Assembly: GCA_963811705.1 (NCBI GenBank)
Contig: CAWESL010000008.1
Span: 471,110-535,109 of the forward strand
Origin: DATJPR01 sp963811705
GTDB taxonomy: Bacteria > Bacteroidota > Ignavibacteria > UBA10030 > UBA6906
Reading direction: 5' to 3'
Length of the DNA: 64,000 nucleotides
The first letter of the stretch is position 1, and every line of letters begins with the position of its first letter. Below, piece after piece: positions 61,914 to 64,000 of this stretch. Below the pieces are notes generated by a model. That model searched no databases, was not told the origin of the DNA, and saw only the letters and a list, made by a program, of their open reading frames with translations. Position numbers and translations under genes: made by a program.

Positions 61914-63287
61914 CTACAGATTCTTCACCTCCGGCACCTTCCAGTACACTCCCGCCGCCACGGCGATACACAGCACCGCATTCACCGCCACGGCCACCGG
62001 CTCATTCCACACCTCGGCAAGAAAGCCCGTCCACAGCGACCCGAGCGGCAAAAACCCGAAGAAGATCAGCGAGTAGACGCCCATGATGCGACCGCGCAGG
62101 TAATCCGGCGCGATCGTTTGCACCATGGCGTTGCAGAGGTTCAGGACCATGATCACGCCCGCGCCGACGAGGACCAGCGTAAAGAGCGACAACGGGACGT
62201 TCCGCGCAAACGAGAAGACAATAAAGAAGATCGGATAGATAAATGCACCCGCCATCACCAATTTTCCCCGGTACGTAAACCTGCCGAGCGACGCAATGGC
62301 CAGCGCACCGAGCAACGATCCCACGCCGCGCGCCGAGTAAAGCAGCCCGTTCATCTGCGGGCCGCCGCCGAGCACATTCACCGCCCAGGCCGGGACGAGC
62401 GTCGTGAACGAGAGGCCGAGGAGACTCGACGTCGCCACGAGGAGCACGATCGTGCGCACAAGCCGGTGGTGGACGACGTACGACAGTCCCTCCTTGATTG
62501 CGGCGATGCTGTCGCGGTGTTTCTGTTCAGCGGGAGGCGGCAGGTCGCGCATCATGGCGAGCGCGATGATCACGGCGATGAACGAGACGCCGTTGATGGC
62601 GAAGCACCAGCCGGGGCCGAACGCGGCATAGGCGATGCCGGCCGCGGTCGGACCGATGACGGTCGCGAGCTGGAACATCGTCGAATTGAGCGCGATGGCG
62701 TTCGTCAAATCGTCGCGGCTCACCAGCTCGGAGGCGAACGCCTGTCGGGCGGGCGCATCGAACGCGTTGGCGATGCCGAGCAGGAAAGCAAGGAGCAGGA
62801 TGTGCCACGGCTGGACGATATGCGAGAAGGCGAGGAACGTCAGGATAAACGCGAGCACCATCATCGCGGTTTGCGTGATGATGAGGAGATAGCGGCGGGA
62901 GAGGCGGTCGGCGATGACGCCGCCGTAGAGCGTGAAGATCCAGCTCGGGATTCCGGCGGCGAACCCTGCGTAGCCGAGATAAATGGGAGAGCGGGTCAGC
63001 TCGAAGATCAGAAATCCGACGGCCGTTGTCTGCATCCAGGTCCCGAACAGCGAGACGAGCTGACCGATAAACCAAAGGCGATAGTTGGGATACTGGAGCG
63101 CGGCGAACGTGCGCGCGAGACGGGAGGAATCAGCGGGAGGAGAAGAGGTGACGGATTTGGTGTGGAAGGCACTACGGATCGTCGGGGAATTTCCTTCTAA
63201 GATACGACGGAAAAGAGAGCGAAGCAATTTGCAGCTCTCCCCTCTGCCAGTTTTCAACCTCTCCTCCCGTCCCCCTCCCCTGCACAA
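61914..63287 (-). CDS. MFS transporter (EntS-like, MFS_3)
   Basis: Up to 457 residues; the N-terminal ~50 are of uncertain status because no good ribosome site or internal ATG precedes the conserved start (FAALQYPNYRLWFIGQLVSL). Twelve helices, motif A-like GGVIADRLSRRYLLI, and the MFS_3 pattern FDAPARQAFASELVSRDDLT with NAIALNSTMFQLATVIGP. The family exports siderophores or drugs by proton antiport. Substrate unknown. Confidence 0.9.
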   Translation of the reverse strand: MCRGGGREERLKTGRGESCKLLRSLFRRILEGNSPTIRSAFHTKSVTSSPPADSSRLARTFAALQYPNYRLWFIGQLVSLFGTWMQTTAVGFLIFELTRSPIYLGYAGFAAGIPSWIFTLYGGVIADRLSRRYLLIITQTAMMVLAFILTFLAFSHIVQPWHILLLAFLLGIANAFDAPARQAFASELVSRDDLTNAIALNSTMFQLATVIGPTAAGIAYAAFGPGWCFAINGVSFIAVIIALAMMRDLPPPAEQKHRDSIAAIKEGLSYVVHHRLVRTIVLLVATSSLLGLSFTTLVPAWAVNVLGGGPQMNGLLYSARGVGSLLGALAIASLGRFTYRGKLVMAGAFIYPIFFIVFSFARNVPLSLFTLVLVGAGVIMVLNLCNAMVQTIAPDYLRGRIMGVYSLIFFGFLPLGSLWTGFLAEVWNEPVAVAVNAVLCIAVAAGVYWKVPEVKNL

Positions 63288-63408
63288 GTTTCAGCTCTTT
63301 AAGGGGAGGGGGTGCGAATGTCGTGGAATGCGCTCTATCAGGTGCAGGGGAGGGGGTTAGGGGGAGAGGTTCATTCACGCGCGATGAATGTTCCCCTCCT
63401 CCAGCGAA
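63288..63408. repeat. G-run repeat region
   Basis: CTCTTTAAGGGGAGGGGGTG and GTGCAGGGGAGGGGGTTAGG words, related to the dispersed TAGGGGGAGAGG elements. No gene. Confidence 0.5.
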
Positions 63409-63486
63409 CTATCTGATGAGCGTCATCTTCTTCACCAACACACTTCCCGCGGCCTCAAGTCGATAGAAATACGTCCCGCTCGACAG
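63409..63486 (-). pseudogene. T9SS sorting-tail remnant 1
   Basis: Read on the minus strand, 63486-63409 gives GLSSGTYFYRLEAAGSVLVK then KMTLIR and stop, the last ~25 residues of a type A sorting domain. Upstream the frame passes at once into C/T-run repeat sequence (63490-63560), so the body of the gene is missing. Confidence 0.7.
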
Positions 63487-63637
63487 CCCCTTTCCCTGTC
63501 CCCATCCCCCGCGCTCATGCCCCGCCGAGGGGGAGAGGGTTGGGAGATTAAGAAGGTTCAGAATTCTTAGTTCGGGCCTCAAGGAACTTGAGCCCGGAGA
63601 GTATGGGACTTTGGGACTGTGAGACTTTGTGATACCG

Positions 63638-63786
63638 TCAACGAACAAGAAGCATCTTCCGAACCGCGGAAAATGACCCTGCAGTCAAGCGATAGAAGTA
63701 TACGCCGCTTGCCAGTTGCTTTCCGTCGAACGCAAACGAGTATCTCCCTGCTGGATATCGACCGTTCGCCAAGACAGCGACTTCAT
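63638..63786 (-). pseudogene. T9SS sorting-tail remnant 2
   Basis: The minus strand reads VAVLANGRYPAGRYSFAFDG, KQLASGVYFYRLTAGSFSAV, then RKMLLVR and stop: about 48 residues of sorting domain. It is homologous to the tail at 63856-64000 but not identical in DNA. Upstream it breaks off in ACAGCGGACAGC words. Confidence 0.75.
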
Positions 63787-63855
63787 TACAGCAGACAGCG
63801 TTCAGCGGACAGCCGACAGAGATTACTGATTGTCGATTAGTGGCTGCTGTCGACT

Positions 63856-64000
63856 TTATTTTATTAAGCTCATTTTGCGCACCGCCGAGTAATTCCCTGC
63901 CATCAAGCGATAGAAATATACACCGCTCGAGAGGTTCCTTCCATCAAATGTGAATTCGTATTTGCCAGCCGGATAACGACCTCTGGCGAGAACAGCTACT
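63856..64000 (-). CDS. C-terminal end of a T9SS cargo protein, partial at the right window edge
   Basis: Minus-strand frame open from the edge to TAA 63856-63858: VAVLARGRYPAGKYEFTFDG, RNLSSGVYFYRLMAGNYSAV, then RKMSLIK. This is a type A T9SS sorting domain of a gene lying mostly beyond the window. Two remnants of the same domain type follow downstream. Confidence 0.75.
   Translation of the reverse strand, partial: VAVLARGRYPAGKYEFTFDGRNLSSGVYFYRLMAGNYSAVRKMSLIK

Noticed and set aside
61857..63200. 447-codon plus-strand frame
   Set aside because: It is antisense to the MFS transporter and is a highly charged low-complexity translation typical of GC-rich shadow frames.
1..64000. tRNA, rRNA or intact insertion sequence
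   Set aside because: I looked for tRNA-like cloverleaf ends, conserved rRNA segments and transposase motifs and saw none I could support by eye; a dedicated search could still find a tRNA.

Overview
The window looks like a chromosomal segment of an FCB-group bacterium, probably Ignavibacteria or a close relative in the Bacteroidota/Chlorobiota assemblage (inference). The clues are C-terminal type IX secretion (T9SS) sorting tails with an FNPFNP motif, a giant propeller-type sensor kinase, many signal peptides, lipoproteins and beta-barrels, and GC-rich codon use. No rRNA, tRNA, CRISPR array or intact transposase was recognised. Several genes carry frameshifts, which are either real decay or assembly error.

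Layout. 0-9 kb: a secreted DUF4185/glycosidase-like protein running off the left edge, DoxX, a barrel protein, a SET-domain methyltransferase, and members of an unrecognised family of small secreted basic proteins. 9-12.6 kb: a nitrogen module (P-II, BBP2-type porin, AmtB, small membrane protein). 12.7-15.4 kb: glycosyltransferase, dienelactone-hydrolase lipoprotein, another small secreted protein. 15.5-19.5 kb: a decayed zone with a frameshifted beta-mannosidase, a CPBP-protease pseudogene, a tandem duplication, palindromic repeats and an orphan 3' end of a helicase gene. 19.5-26.2 kb: T9SS cargo protein, membrane protein, LuxR-type regulator and propeller sensor kinase. 26.3-31.3 kb: a UvrD-like helicase gene split in two by a homocysteine-methyltransferase gene, then DUF72 and Yip1.

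31.4-37.2 kb is the most striking part. Five co-directional genes encode a Y-family polymerase, a divergent DUF72-like protein, a RecA/RAD55-like protein with a degenerate P-loop, a small helical protein and a B-family polymerase. The B-family polymerase keeps its polymerase aspartates but has lost the acidic residues of exonuclease motifs I and II. Twin palindromic operators lie upstream, one filling the spacer of a sigma70-like promoter. I read this as a damage-inducible, mutasome-like cassette using PolB where ImuA-ImuB systems use DnaE2.

37.3-46 kb: DUF1579 protein; an ABC exporter (two permeases, an ATPase, a NEW3-domain protein with one frameshift) divergent from a histidine kinase/response regulator pair, with four 10-bp direct repeats between them. 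46-64 kb: mostly housekeeping and envelope genes (YjbQ, membrane glycosyltransferase, PriA, CBS, pseudouridine synthase, prolyl oligopeptidase, SMR, 5'-nucleotidase, YchF, PAS, MFS), ending in three successive T9SS tail sequences.

Intergenic spaces carry several families of short repeated words (C/T-run inverted repeats, GGTTGC palindromes, 12-bp and 14-bp tandem arrays, ACAATGG-like and AGTAGGC-like arrays). They recur at gene ends, at the helicase insertion and beside gene remnants, and may drive local rearrangement.
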